Shown: positions 27,799 through 38,136, counted from the stretch's first letter. The stretch is DNA of 64,000 nucleotides from Actinoplanes subtropicus (GCF_000721705.1 NZ_JOJL01000021.1:434001-498000), one strand, 5' to 3'. Notes: generated from the sequence alone by a model not told the origin. Translations and numbers: made by a program.

Positions 27799-28107
27799 AT
27801 CATGCCCCTCTCGACCGGGCTCGGTGCAGCCCGGCCAGGAGCGGACGCCCTCGCCGGCCGCACCCCACTTGTGTGGCCCGTCGATGGCTGACTCTGTCCG
27901 ACGATCGGAGAATGTAACTAGATCTATGTCTGATTCTTTACCTATCCGATACCGCGGTCCGGTTGACGCTCGCCGCCACGGGCCCGCGGCTGGGGTCGGC
28001 GGTTTGGTGTGATCGGGCTAACCTGTGGGGACGGGCGGCGTGCCAGCAGGCCCGGGTACCCCTCGCTGCCCATTTCGCGGCCTGCGAACGACTTGGGAGG
28101 AAGCCTC
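27799..28107. other. Divergent intergenic region between protease gene and moxR
   Basis: 309 bases with no gene. It contains an AT-rich island (about 27908-27952), unusual here and likely the protease promoter; a small palindrome TCCGACGATCGGA (27897-27909); and, on the plus strand, a -10-like TAACCT (28019-28024) without a convincing -35 before moxR. Confidence 0.5.
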
Positions 28108-29154
<1,047 letters not shown>

Positions 29155-29156
29155 TC

Positions 29157-30452
29157 ATGCGGGAGGCCTTGCGGGGACTGACCACGCGCGGCCGATCGTT
29201 CCTGGCCGCGGCGGCCGCGGCCGGCATCTCGGCGATCGTCCTGGGCGAGCGTGACCTGCTGCGGGTGGCGGTGCTGCTGGCCGCGCTGCCGTTGCTGGCC
29301 GCGGCGTACGTCGGCCGCAGCCGGTACAAGCTGGCCTGCACCCGCTCCCTCGAGCCCGGCCGCGCGCCGGTCGGCTCCAGCGCCCGGGTCATCCTGCGCC
29401 TGCAGAACCTGTCCCGCCTGCCCACCGGCACGCTGCTGCTGGAGGACAAGCTGCCGTACGCGCTGGGCAGCCGCCCCCGGGTCGTGCTGGAACGGCTCGG
29501 CGCCCACCAGGCCAGCTCGGTCGCCTACACGGTCCGCGCCGACGTGCGCGGCCGCTACCCGATCGGCCCGCTGGTGATCCGGCTGACCGACCCGTTCGGC
29601 CTGTGCGAGCTGACCCGCTCGTTCCCGAGCATCGACCGGCTGACCGTGATCCCGCAGGTGTACCCGCTGCCCACGGTCCGGCTCGGCGGGGAGTACGCGG
29701 GCACCGGCGACAGCCGCGCCCGGTCGGTGGCCGTGCACGGCGAGGACGACGCCGCCACCCGCGAGTACCGCCGCGGCGACGACCTGCGCCGGGTGCACTG
29801 GCGGTCCACGGCGCGCACCGGCGAGCTGATGGTGCGCCGCGAGGAGCAGCCCTGGGAGAGCCGGGCGACGGTGGTGCTCGACACCCGGGTCTACGCGCAC
29901 CGCGGCGAGGGCCCGACGGCCAGCTTCGAGTGGGCCGTCTCGGCCACCGCGAGCATCGCCATGCACCTGCGGCAGGCCGGCTACAAGCTGCGCCTGGTGA
30001 CCGGCTCGGGCATCGACATCGACGCGTACGAGGGTGGCGAGAGTTTGATCCTGGACACGCTCGCCGACGTGAAGCTGGATCGGCACGGTGACATCGCGTT
30101 GCTGGTCGAACAGGTCCGGCGCCGCTCGGACGGCGGCCTGGTGGTGGGCATCTTCGGCTCGCTCACGGTGGCCGAGGCCGAGCTGCTGACCGGCCTGCGC
30201 GGCAACGGCGCCACCTGCATCGGCTTCGCGGTCGACAGCTCCACCTGGGTGTCGATGACGCCCGGCGAGCGGCAGGAGGCCGACCGGGAGCACGCCGCCG
30301 CGGCGCTCGCCCTGGTGCACGCCGGCTGGCGCTCGGTGCCGGTCACGCACGGCGCCACGCTGCCCAACCTGTGGCCGGCCGCCGCCCGCGGCTCGAGCGG
30401 CTTCGCCTGGCGGGCCGCGATGGCCGAGACCGTCGGCGGGGTGATCCGATGA
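29157..30452 (+). CDS. DUF58 domain-containing membrane protein
   Basis: 431 aa. Two N-terminal membrane segments (about residues 15-55) precede an immunoglobulin-like region and the DUF58 domain, whose signature reads EYRRGDDLRRVHWRSTARTG (about residues 202-221). DUF58 has a VWA-like fold and partners with MoxR; the precise role is unknown. It starts 2 bases after the moxR stop and its own stop overlaps the next start (ATGA). Confidence 0.93.
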   Translation: MREALRGLTTRGRSFLAAAAAAGISAIVLGERDLLRVAVLLAALPLLAAAYVGRSRYKLACTRSLEPGRAPVGSSARVILRLQNLSRLPTGTLLLEDKLPYALGSRPRVVLERLGAHQASSVAYTVRADVRGRYPIGPLVIRLTDPFGLCELTRSFPSIDRLTVIPQVYPLPTVRLGGEYAGTGDSRARSVAVHGEDDAATREYRRGDDLRRVHWRSTARTGELMVRREEQPWESRATVVLDTRVYAHRGEGPTASFEWAVSATASIAMHLRQAGYKLRLVTGSGIDIDAYEGGESLILDTLADVKLDRHGDIALLVEQVRRRSDGGLVVGIFGSLTVAEAELLTGLRGNGATCIGFAVDSSTWVSMTPGERQEADREHAAAALALVHAGWRSVPVTHGATLPNLWPAAARGSSGFAWRAAMAETVGGVIR

Positions 30453-32899
30453 CCGGCCGCCGTCGTCTCGGGATGGTCGCCGCCGGCGCCACGCTGCTCG
30501 CGGCCGCCCCGATCTCGTCGATCTTCGAGTCGTGGAGCTGGCTGGTCCGGTGCATCGTGGCGGTCGGCCTGATCGCCGGGGCGGCGCTGCTCGCCCGTAC
30601 GGTGCGCTTCCCGGTCTGGGCCCAGGCGCTCAGCATGGTCGTGACCCTGCTGCTGACCCTCACCTGGATGTTCCCCAGCGGCCACGAGATCCTCGTCCCG
30701 CAGCCGGCCACCTTCGGCCACTTCGCCGACCTGGTCACCCAGGCCGGGCAGGACACGAGATCGTACGGCGTGCCCGTCCCCGACCGGGACGGCCTGCTGT
30801 TCATCACGGTCCTCGGGATCGGCTCGGTGGCGATCGTGGTCGACCTGCTCACCGTCGTCGCGCGCCGCCCGGCCCTGGCCGGCCTGCCGATGCTGGCGAT
30901 CTACTCGGTGCCGGTCGCGATCTATGTGGACGATGTGCCGATCCTGCCGTTCATCATCGGCTCGATCGGCTTCCTCTGGCTCCTGGTCTCCGACAACATC
31001 GATCGCGTACGCCGTTTCGGTCGCCGCTTCACCGGTGACGGCCGCGACGTGGACGTCTGGGAGCCCTCCCCCCTGGCCGCCGCGGGCCGTCGCCTCGGCG
31101 TGGTCGGCGTGGCCACGGCCGTGCTGCTGCCGCTGCTCATGCCGAGCATCACCGGCGGCCTGCTCTCGCAGATCACGCAGAGCGGCAGCGGGATCGGCGA
31201 CGGCACCGGCATCGGCGGGGGCGGCGGCAAGATCAGCCTGTTCGCCGCGCTCAACGGGAACCTGACCCAGGGCGAGACGGTTCAGGTGATCAAGCTGACC
31301 ACCAACGAGCAGGAGCCCTTCTACCTGCGCTTCGGCGTCGCCGACCAGCTGACCAACCTGGGTTTCGGCAGCCGCAACCCGACCGGCAACTCGATCAACC
31401 GGGGCCTGGCCGACCCGCGCAACAGCACCGCCGGCGGCGAGTTCCAGCAGTACCACGCGCAGATCGAGATCAGCGACAGCTTCCGCCAGACGCTGCTGCC
31501 GATCTACGCCAACACGATCCAGACCAGCGATCTCGGCGGCGGCTGGTCCTACGACCCGAACCAGCAGGTGATCTACTCCGGCCGGCAGACCACCAAGGGG
31601 AAGAAGTACAACTTCGACTATGTACGCGCGACGTACACCGAGTCGGAGCTGCGCGGCGCGCCGGCGCTGAACCGGGACGACCCGCTGCGCACGCAGTACA
31701 CGAACACGCCGCGGGACCCGTACGTCGACAACCTGGTGGCCGGCCTGATCAAGGGCAAGACCAACGACTACGACAAGATGCGCGCGCTGTACAACTACTT
31801 CGCCAAGACGAACGGCTTCACCTACAGCCTGTCCACCCAGCCGGCCGGCTCCAGCTCGGAGATCGCGGCGTTCCTGAAGAACAAGGTCGGCTACTGCCAG
31901 CAGTACGCGGCGGCGCTGGCCTGGATGGCGCGGGTGGCCGGGATCCCGGCGCGGGTCGCGTTCGGCTTCACCAAGGGCGCCCAGCAGGGCAACTCGTGGG
32001 TCATCACGAACCGCAACGCGCACGCCTGGACCGAGATCTACCTGAAGGGCTTCGGCTGGATCCCGTTCGACGCCACGCCGGCCTCCAGCGTGGCCGGCTC
32101 GACCCGGACGGACTGGGCGCCGAACGTCGACCAGACCTTCCCGACGGCGTCGTCGTCGGCGGGCACGGCGGCGCCCGGGGCGAGTTCGTCGGCCGCGGCC
32201 GGCAACTCGAACCGGCTGGACCGCGACCCCGACGCCGCGGGCCTGGGCGGCAACATCAACGGCGGGGCGACGCCGATCTCGTACACGACGCTCTGGACGA
32301 TGGCGGGCGTGGCGCTGCTGATCGCCCTGCTGCTGGTGCCGGCCCTGCGCCGGCTGATGGTCCGCCGCCGCCGGCACGCCGCGACGGTCCCCAAGGCGCC
32401 GAAGGTGCTGGCCGCCTCGGGCGCCGGCCCACCGGGCGAGCACGACATCGTGGTCACCGCCGAGGCGGCCCAGGCCCGCGAGGACGCCCACGCGGCCTGG
32501 GACGAACTCCTCGACACGATGATCGACTACCGCATCCCGGTCGATCCGACCGAGACGCCCCGGGTCACCGCCCACCGCCTGGTCGGCGAGGCGGTCCTGC
32601 TGGAGGAGCCGGCCGCCGCGGCCACCCTGCTGGGCACGGCCGAGGAGAGGGCCCGCTACGCGCGAAAGCCGCTGCAGGGCGCCGAACTGACCGCTGCGCT
32701 GCACCTGGTACGCAAGGGCCTGGCCCGCTCGGCCAACCGCCGCACCCGGCTCACGGCGTCCCTGTTCCCGCCCTCGGTGCTGCTGCGCTGGCGCCTGGGC
32801 CTCGCCGAGACCTCCACCCGAGCCGCCGCCACCGCAAGCCGCTGGCGCGAGTCAATGTCCCGCTTCAGCCCCCGCCGCCTCCTGGCCCGCAGCCGCTGA
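30449..32899 (+). CDS. TgpA-type transmembrane transglutaminase-like protein
   Basis: 816 aa. Five or six N-terminal membrane segments (to about residue 240) are followed by an extracytoplasmic transglutaminase-like domain with Cys483 (VGYCQQYAAA), His525 (NAHAWTEIY) and Asp541 (PFDATPAS), a Ser/Ala-rich linker, one further membrane segment (about 615-640) and a cytoplasmic DUF4129-type tail. The catalytic triad is complete. Such proteins sit with MoxR and DUF58 partners and may modify or cleave exported proteins. The ATG overlaps the DUF58 stop. The last codons and stop are the first copy of a downstream tandem repeat. Confidence 0.93.
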   Translation: MTGRRRLGMVAAGATLLAAAPISSIFESWSWLVRCIVAVGLIAGAALLARTVRFPVWAQALSMVVTLLLTLTWMFPSGHEILVPQPATFGHFADLVTQAGQDTRSYGVPVPDRDGLLFITVLGIGSVAIVVDLLTVVARRPALAGLPMLAIYSVPVAIYVDDVPILPFIIGSIGFLWLLVSDNIDRVRRFGRRFTGDGRDVDVWEPSPLAAAGRRLGVVGVATAVLLPLLMPSITGGLLSQITQSGSGIGDGTGIGGGGGKISLFAALNGNLTQGETVQVIKLTTNEQEPFYLRFGVADQLTNLGFGSRNPTGNSINRGLADPRNSTAGGEFQQYHAQIEISDSFRQTLLPIYANTIQTSDLGGGWSYDPNQQVIYSGRQTTKGKKYNFDYVRATYTESELRGAPALNRDDPLRTQYTNTPRDPYVDNLVAGLIKGKTNDYDKMRALYNYFAKTNGFTYSLSTQPAGSSSEIAAFLKNKVGYCQQYAAALAWMARVAGIPARVAFGFTKGAQQGNSWVITNRNAHAWTEIYLKGFGWIPFDATPASSVAGSTRTDWAPNVDQTFPTASSSAGTAAPGASSSAAAGNSNRLDRDPDAAGLGGNINGGATPISYTTLWTMAGVALLIALLLVPALRRLMVRRRRHAATVPKAPKVLAASGAGPPGEHDIVVTAEAAQAREDAHAAWDELLDTMIDYRIPVDPTETPRVTAHRLVGEAVLLEEPAAAATLLGTAEERARYARKPLQGAELTAALHLVRKGLARSANRRTRLTASLFPPSVLLRWRLGLAETSTRAAATASRWRESMSRFSPRRLLARSR

Positions 32900-32950
32900 C
32901 CCCCCGCAGCCGCTGACCCCCCGCAGGCTGACCCCCGCAGCCGCTGACCC
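32886..32950 (+). repeat. Tandem copies of the end of the transglutaminase gene
   Basis: CCCGCAGCCGCTGACCCC, which contains the last two codons and stop (CGC AGC CGC TGA) of the transglutaminase gene, is repeated about four times; the third copy is shortened. The array begins inside the gene and runs into the intergenic region, pointing to local slippage or tandem duplication. Confidence 0.85.
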
Positions 32951-32977
32951 CCCCCCGCGGGCGCCGCCACCCGCGGC

Positions 32978-33022
32978 GTCCGCGGGGTCCGCAGGGTCCG
33001 CGGGGTCCGCGGGGTCCGCGGC
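32978..33022. repeat. Five 9-bp tandem repeats (GTCCGCGGG)
   Basis: Five consecutive 9-base units read GTCCGCGGG, GTCCGCAGG, GTCCGCGGG, GTCCGCGGG and GTCCGCGGC. They belong to the non-coding repeat patchwork of 32.9-33.7 kb. Confidence 0.85.
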
Positions 33023-33188
33023 CCCACCCAACCCCGCACACCACCCACCGCCGACCCACCCGCCACCGGCCCACAATTCACCGACCCACCCGCCGCCGGA
33101 AGCTCACCGCCAGCCCGCCCACCACCGGGCCGCCCACCACCGGCCGCCCACCGCCAGCCCGCCACTCACCGCCGGACCACTCATCGCC

Positions 33189-33346
33189 GGACCGCCCAAC
33201 CCGGACCGCCCAACCCGGGCCGCCCAACCCGGGCCGCCCACCACGGGCCGCCCAATCCGGACCGCCCACCACGGGCCGCCCAACCCGGACCGCCTACCAC
33301 GGGCCGCCCAACCCGGACCGCCCAACCCGGGCCGCCCACCACGGGC
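33189..33346. repeat. Eleven 14-bp tandem repeats (GGRCCGCCCAMCMC)
   Basis: Eleven consecutive 14-base units of the forms GGACCGCCCAACCC, GGGCCGCCCAACCC and GGGCCGCCCACCAC follow without interruption. Related degenerate units extend to the left (33060-33188). Open frames on both strands here are simple repeats of Gly, Pro, Arg and Trp codons and are not called as genes. Confidence 0.88.
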
Positions 33347-33562
33347 GGAGACGCCCAGCGTGTCGGCGCCCAGCACGACGACCTGGCCCTGCGGCCGCCC
33401 TCCACGGGCCGCCCACGCCGGAGCGCTCACTGCCGGGCCCGCCCGCCCCGCCGGATCGCTCGCCGCCGGGCCGCCCACCGCTGTAGCGCTCGCTCCGTCA
33501 CAGCCGCGCTACCGCCGAGCCGCACCACTAGCACCACCCCAACATGGCCCCGCACGCCCGGA
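33347..33562. other. Non-coding GC-rich spacer in repeat region
   Basis: Between the 14-bp and 61-bp arrays the sequence is degenerate, C-rich and shows no supported gene. The whole stretch 32900-33902 lacks any open frame with recognisable protein features. Confidence 0.5.
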
Positions 33563-33703
33563 CCGCCCCGATCTTGGAGCGCAAGCGCTCGGAGCGCACA
33601 CCAACACAACTCCGCTCACCCCTCCGCCCCGATCTTGGAGCGCAAGCGCTCGGAGCGCACACCAACACAACTCCGCTCACCCCTCCGCCCCGATCTTGGA
33701 GCG
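33563..33703. repeat. 61-bp tandem repeat with hairpin core (2.3 copies)
   Basis: Two full copies (33563, 33624) and a partial third (33685) have exact 61-base period. Each begins CCGCCCCGATCTTGGAGCGC and contains the palindrome GAGCGCAAGCGCTC (6-bp arms). The partial third copy diverges after GGAGCGC. The near-identity of the copies suggests recent duplication or gene conversion. Confidence 0.9.
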
Positions 33704-33902
33704 CGGCTTCGCGGACACGAGAGACCCGCGGCACAAATCGGACGCCGCGCGAGTCAGGCGGCGACCCGCGCCATAGGTGCCCCGGGCGCGCGGGCATCGA
33801 TAAACGGCGATGGCGGCCCGAGGCCGCCATCTGCCGGTCGCGTGGCGCCGGGGCGCCCGCGGTGTTCAGGATGTGTGCGCGCTCGTTGCCGGGCGCGCAG
33901 GG

Positions 33903-34289
33903 TCAGCGGTGTCCTTCCGGGCGCTGACGCCACCGGTCTTCCAGCCGGTCGATGAATCCTGCCTTGCGGGTCTGGCGGGTACGGCGTGTCGCGGTGCCGC
34001 CCACGGCGTGCAGGTCCGGAGCATTGCCCTTGCGACGGGACTGCATCGCGAAGGCGGCCGAGCCGAGCATCACCACGAAACCGGCCACGCCGAGGGGCGT
34101 GTTGCCGATGACGGTTCCGAGGACCACCAGGCCGAGGCCAACAATGATCACGAACGCGGCGAACAGGAGCCGGCGCCGTGCGTGGAAACGCGGGTCGCTG
34201 GCCCGCACAGCCGAGGCGAACTTGGGGTCCTCGGCAAGCGACCGCTCGATCTGATCGAACAGCCGCTGCTCGTGCTCCGAGAGCGGCAC
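33903..34289 (-). CDS. DUF3040 domain-containing membrane protein
   Basis: 128 aa. It begins VPLSEHEQRLFDQIERSLAEDPKFA, the hallmark of DUF3040, followed by two membrane segments (about residues 42-62 and 66-84) and a basic tail. The function of this actinobacterial family is unknown; members are often near the dcw cluster or dinB. The GTG at 34289 is chosen because GGGGAGGA lies 5 bases upstream and it gives the conserved N-terminus; an ATG seven codons earlier lacks such a site. Confidence 0.9.
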   Translation of the reverse strand: MPLSEHEQRLFDQIERSLAEDPKFASAVRASDPRFHARRRLLFAAFVIIVGLGLVVLGTVIGNTPLGVAGFVVMLGSAAFAMQSRRKGNAPDLHAVGGTATRRTRQTRKAGFIDRLEDRWRQRPEGHR

Positions 34290-34388
34290 GGCATTCCTCC
34301 CCGGGCGCATATCCCAATCCCGAAGCGGGGTCGGGGTGAAACAAGGTAGGTGGCGCGGGACAGCCGTCGGCTGCCTTACCGAGCAAGT

Positions 34389-35684
34389 CTACGAGTGGGT
34401 TGGCGGCTCGGAAAGCGGGACGACCGTCCGCTCCGGGTGATTTTCGGTGCGGCGTAGATCGGTTCGTCCCAAAAGACTGGCTGGACCGACGCTGGCGCGC
34501 CCGAATCGGGCCGCGATCGCGTCGGTCGCGGCTTCCGCCTCGCGCCAGCCGCGCTCCGGCTCACCCAGGCTGAGCTGGCGTGACGTGGTGGCGGCGGCGG
34601 TCAGCCCCTCGACCCGGACGCCGACGAGCCGAATGTGATCGGTCGCACCGAGCGCCTCGAACAGCGCCCACGAGGTCTCGAATATCTCACGGGCCACATC
34701 GGTGCTGGTCGGCATCGTGCGTGACCGGTTGACCGTACGGAAGTCGGCGAGCCGCACCTTGATCGCCACGGTGCGCCCGACCTGGCCGCTCGCCCGCAGC
34801 CGGGCACCCACTTTGTCGGAAAGCGCGAGCAGGCTGCGCCGCAGCAGCACCCGGTCGGCCACGTCGGTGTCGAAGGTCATCTCGGCGCCGATCGACTTGT
34901 CGACCTGCTCGGGGGTGACCCGGCGCGGGTCGCGACCCCAGGAGAGCTCGTGCAGGTGGACCGCGGCCGCCTCGCCGAGCGCGCCGCGCAGCATGCCGAC
35001 CGGCGCCCGGGCCAGCTCACCGACGGTGGTCAGGCCGAGCCGGCGCAGCGTCTCGGCGGCCCGCTCCCCCACGCCCCAGAGCGACTCGACCGGCAGCGGG
35101 TGCAGGAAGTCGAGCACGAGCGGGCCGGGCACGACGACCATGCCGTTGGGTTTGGCGCGGGTCGAGCCGAGCTTGGCCACGAATTTCGTCGGCGCGACCC
35201 CCACCGAGCAGGTCAGCTGTTGCTCGGCGAACATCCGCTCGCGGATCCGCGCGGCGATCTCCGCGGGCCGGCCGAGCAGCCGCTGCGCGCCGGCCACGTC
35301 GAGGAACGCCTCGTCCGAGGAGAGCGGCTCGACCAGGGGAGTCATGTCTCGGAAGATGCTCATGACCGCCTCGGAGGCGGCCGCGATCGACGGCCCGTCG
35401 ACCGGCAGGAAGATCGCCTGAGGGCAGAGCGCCCGGGCCCGCGCCGTCGGCATGGCGCTGCGCACCCCGAACCGGCGCGCCTCATAACTGGCCGAGCTCA
35501 CCACCCCGCGCGGCCCGATGCCGCCGACCACGACGGGCTTGCCGCGCAGCTCGGGCCGGGACCGAACGGCGACCGAGGCGAAGAACGCATCCATATCGAC
35601 ATGCAGGATCGTGCAGCCGGCGTCATCCGCCTCCGGCCCGAATCGCGGGTCACGCCCCCGCGGCACCGCCTGACTACGTCCCAC
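34389..35684 (-). CDS. dinB: DNA polymerase IV (DinB, Y family)
   Basis: 431 aa. An error-prone translesion polymerase. Catalytic carboxylates are visible in LHVDMDAFFASV and SSDEAFLDVAG; other marks are YEARRFGVRSAMPTARA, CSVGVAPTKFVAKLGSTRAKPNG, and the helix-hairpin-helix LWGVGERAAETLRRLGLTTVGELA. The little-finger domain follows (about 250-370). The start is uncertain: GTG at 35684 is used; a TTG at 35714 would add 10 residues. No LexA box was seen upstream. Confidence 0.93.
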   Translation of the reverse strand: MGRSQAVPRGRDPRFGPEADDAGCTILHVDMDAFFASVAVRSRPELRGKPVVVGGIGPRGVVSSASYEARRFGVRSAMPTARARALCPQAIFLPVDGPSIAAASEAVMSIFRDMTPLVEPLSSDEAFLDVAGAQRLLGRPAEIAARIRERMFAEQQLTCSVGVAPTKFVAKLGSTRAKPNGMVVVPGPLVLDFLHPLPVESLWGVGERAAETLRRLGLTTVGELARAPVGMLRGALGEAAAVHLHELSWGRDPRRVTPEQVDKSIGAEMTFDTDVADRVLLRRSLLALSDKVGARLRASGQVGRTVAIKVRLADFRTVNRSRTMPTSTDVAREIFETSWALFEALGATDHIRLVGVRVEGLTAAATTSRQLSLGEPERGWREAEAATDAIAARFGRASVGPASLLGRTDLRRTENHPERTVVPLSEPPTHS

Positions 35685-35732
35685 GCCGGCGACCCTAGCC
35701 CCACCCCCTGACAAAAATGGGGAACGTGCAGC

Positions 35733-36899
35733 TCAGCGCGCGATCAGCAGCGGCACCATCATCTCGGCGGCGGTCACCGACCCGTGGTAGGCGATCAGCT
35801 TGCCGACCTGCGGCGGCTCCCACCCGGTGGCCAGCGCGACGACGCGCTCGAGGCAGATCACCACGACCTCCCCGATCCGGTCGACGTGATCGGGGGCGAC
35901 CGCCCCGAACAACCCGCGCCCGATCGCCTCCTCGCGAGCCAGCACCCAGGCCGACGACCCGAAGACCCCCTGCCAGGCGGCGATCACATCCTCCCGGGCA
36001 CCCGGCGCGCAATAGAGATACCGAACCCGAGGTTCCCCGGCCACCCCGACGATTCCAGCGGACAAATCCGAATTGTCCGCGAGGTCGAATCGCCCGGAAG
36101 CCGGCACATTCAACTGCCCATGATCAGCGATCACCAACAGCGCCGACCGATCCGGCAACCCGTGCACGAGACGATCAAGCAGCACTCCCACCTCGCCCGC
36201 CGCGGAACGCCAGCGCGGCGAGTCCACCCCGTCCGCGTGCCCGTAGTGATCGAGGTCGGGGTGATAGCCGTACACGATCCCCGGCCCGGCCGCCAGGGCC
36301 GCCAAGATCCCGGCAGCGAGGTCGTCCGCGGAAGGGGCGCCGAGGTAGACGGCCCCTCGATTGGCCGAGACGCTGAGCCCGCTCCCCGCGTACTCCGGCT
36401 TGTTGACCACCGTCACCGCCAGCCCCGCCGCCCCGGCCCGCTCGAACTGGGTCGGAATCGGCTGCCACGCCCGCGGATCGGGGTCGTCCTTCCAGAGGAT
36501 GTGGTTGAGCACCTGCCCGTCCGGCCGCCGCGTCGTGAACCCGAGCACCCCGTGCGCGCCCGGCACCGCCCCGGTCCCCACGGTCACCAGGCTCACCGGC
36601 GTCGTGGAGGGAAAACCCGCGGTCAGGCTGCGGCTCCCGGCCGCGAGATCTTTCAAGACTGGTGCGTACGCCGAGGCCACCGGCACCTGATACTCGCCCA
36701 GCCCGTCGACGAGCAGCACCGCCACCCGGTCGACCCCGTCCAGCGCCTCGGCCAGTCCCAGCACGTCGACCGCGCCGGGCACGCCCAGCACCGCGCACAC
36801 GCTCGGCAGCACGTCCGCCAGGCTGCCGCGGCCGTACGCCGGGGGCACCGGGGTCAGCGCGTCGGCCCGCAGGTGGTCGGCCGGGACCTCGGTGATCAC
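35733..36899 (-). CDS. Alkaline-phosphatase-like type I phosphodiesterase / nucleotide pyrophosphatase
   Basis: 388 aa. The alkaline phosphatase superfamily core is visible: metal-binding LLVDGLGEY, the nucleophile Thr in GFPSTTPVSLVTVGTG, HPDLDHYGHADG (Asp/His ligands) and IADHGQLNVP. It lacks a signal peptide, so the enzyme is probably cytoplasmic. The GTG at 36899 overlaps the methyltransferase stop (GTGA), so the two are co-expressed. The substrate cannot be told from sequence. Confidence 0.88.
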   Translation of the reverse strand: MITEVPADHLRADALTPVPPAYGRGSLADVLPSVCAVLGVPGAVDVLGLAEALDGVDRVAVLLVDGLGEYQVPVASAYAPVLKDLAAGSRSLTAGFPSTTPVSLVTVGTGAVPGAHGVLGFTTRRPDGQVLNHILWKDDPDPRAWQPIPTQFERAGAAGLAVTVVNKPEYAGSGLSVSANRGAVYLGAPSADDLAAGILAALAAGPGIVYGYHPDLDHYGHADGVDSPRWRSAAGEVGVLLDRLVHGLPDRSALLVIADHGQLNVPASGRFDLADNSDLSAGIVGVAGEPRVRYLYCAPGAREDVIAAWQGVFGSSAWVLAREEAIGRGLFGAVAPDHVDRIGEVVVICLERVVALATGWEPPQVGKLIAYHGSVTAAEMMVPLLIAR

Positions 36900-37642
36900 G
36901 GGCGGCGGGCGAAGAGGTGGAGTTGCGAGGCGATGTCCCGGAACGGGGGCCGGGCGGACAGCGCCAACTCGAGTTCGAGCAGCGCCTGCGGGTCCTCCTC
37001 GACGACGGCCGCCGGCAGCAGGTCGGTCAACACCCGTACGCCATGGGTCTCCTCCACCTCGAGGCCCGCCGAGCGCAAGAGATCCGCCGCACTCTCCGCG
37101 TCGTAGCGGCGGCGCAGCGTGTCCCGCGCGCCGGCCCGCCCGTCGGGATCGGTGACCAGCGCGGACGCCGACCGGAGGTGCCCGTTGATCGCCCGGCCGA
37201 GGACGGCCGCGGCCCGGCCGGCCACCAGCACGCTGACCGCGCCGCCGGGACGCAGCGCCGCGGCGACCGCCGCCACCACGTCGGCCGGCTGATCGACCAC
37301 CTCGAGCACCGCGTGTGCCAGGATCAGGTCGACGCTCGCCGGCTCGACCAGCCCGGCCAGCGCGTCGCCGTCGCCCTGCACCGCGCGCACCCGCTCGGCC
37401 ACGCCCGCGTCGGCGGCCCGCCGGGTGAGCGCGGCGAGCGCGTCGGGGCTGGCGTCCACGACGGTGACCCGGTGGCCCGACTGCGCGAGCGGCACCGCGA
37501 ACCCGCCTGTTCCCCCGCCGACGTCGACCACCGTGAGTTCGCGCCCGGCGTGCCGGTCCAGTTCCCGCCGGAGCACCGCCCAGACGGCGGCGGTGCGAGC
37601 GCTGACGAGCGGCCGGGCAGTTCGCGTCGTTCCGGTTTCCAC
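36896..37642 (-). CDS. Class I SAM-dependent methyltransferase
   Basis: 248 aa. The Rossmann motif I is VVDVGGGTGGFAVPLAQSGHRVTVVD, with DLILAHAVLEVVD (motif II/IV) and AAALRPGGAVSVLVAG. The C-terminal third (YDAESAADLLRSAGLEVEETHGVRV) is typical of UbiE/SmtA-like enzymes. The target is unknown. GTG at 37642 is the only start before the conserved region. Confidence 0.88.
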   Translation of the reverse strand: METGTTRTARPLVSARTAAVWAVLRRELDRHAGRELTVVDVGGGTGGFAVPLAQSGHRVTVVDASPDALAALTRRAADAGVAERVRAVQGDGDALAGLVEPASVDLILAHAVLEVVDQPADVVAAVAAALRPGGAVSVLVAGRAAAVLGRAINGHLRSASALVTDPDGRAGARDTLRRRYDAESAADLLRSAGLEVEETHGVRVLTDLLPAAVVEEDPQALLELELALSARPPFRDIASQLHLFARRP

Positions 37643-37690
37643 ACGGGCAGCGTATCGGCCCGTCGCCCACCGGCTGAGAACGCGGCCGGG

Positions 37691-38095
37691 TCAGAAGGCG
37701 AACAACACCCCAAGCGCACGACGCATCTCGCAACTGTTCCCGTACGTCCGCTGCCAGTTGATCGCGGTCCCGTGCCACTTGCCGGTGATCTCGGCGGTTA
37801 TCGGCGCATAAATCATCATGCAGGCGCCGTGCCCGGGCTCGATCTTGGCGGGGTCACCGCCGGCCGCGGCCAGTTCGGCGCACGCGTCGGCCGGTTTCGG
37901 GTGGCCGCCGCCGGGCGGGTCGCATTCGAGCTTCACGGCCGTCGCGAAGCCGGCCTCCGCCAGGTAGGTCAGGGTCAGGTCGGCTCCCGGGCCCCGGCCG
38001 CCACCCCCCGAATAGCCGGGGCCGGGTGAGCCCGCGAAGGCGGGGCTCGCGATGAAGAGGGTGGCCGCGGCCAGGGCGATCGACGTACGCATCAT
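37691..38095 (-). CDS. Secreted subtilisin-inhibitor-like protein (SSI family)
   Basis: 134 aa with a signal peptide (about residues 1-21, SPAFAG). Family marks are CDPPGGGHPKPADACAEL, the reactive loop around CMMIYAP (P1 Met followed by Ile) and the C-terminal YGNSCEMRRALGVLFAF, with four cysteines for two disulfides. It should inhibit subtilisin-like serine proteases outside the cell. It follows dnaE2 on the same strand after 34 bases but is functionally unrelated to it, so it probably has its own promoter. Confidence 0.94.
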   Translation of the reverse strand: MMRTSIALAAATLFIASPAFAGSPGPGYSGGGGRGPGADLTLTYLAEAGFATAVKLECDPPGGGHPKPADACAELAAAGGDPAKIEPGHGACMMIYAPITAEITGKWHGTAINWQRTYGNSCEMRRALGVLFAF

Positions 38096-38113
38096 GGATT
38101 TGTCCTGATTTTT

Positions 38114-38136
38114 CCGGTAAAAGGGTAGGTTACCGG
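38114..38136 (-). terminator. Small hairpin over the dnaE2 stop codon
   Basis: CCGGTAA / TTACCGG (7 bp, perfect) with a 9-base loop includes the dnaE2 TAA. It lies between dnaE2 and the SSI-like gene and may be a weak terminator. There is no U-run on the minus strand. Confidence 0.35.

Noticed and set aside
32957..33022. Possible rho-independent terminator after the transglutaminase gene
   Set aside because: The sequence is C/G-rich tandem repeat with no single stable stem followed by T residues; pairing is possible in many registers and not convincing.
33078..33478. Overlapping minus-strand frames with WAARGG-like repeats
   Set aside because: They are direct translations of the 14-bp tandem array in several frames, so they reflect the DNA repeat and not a protein.
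33563..33703. Possible CRISPR array
   Set aside because: The 61-bp units are directly adjacent with no unique spacers, and no cas gene is near.
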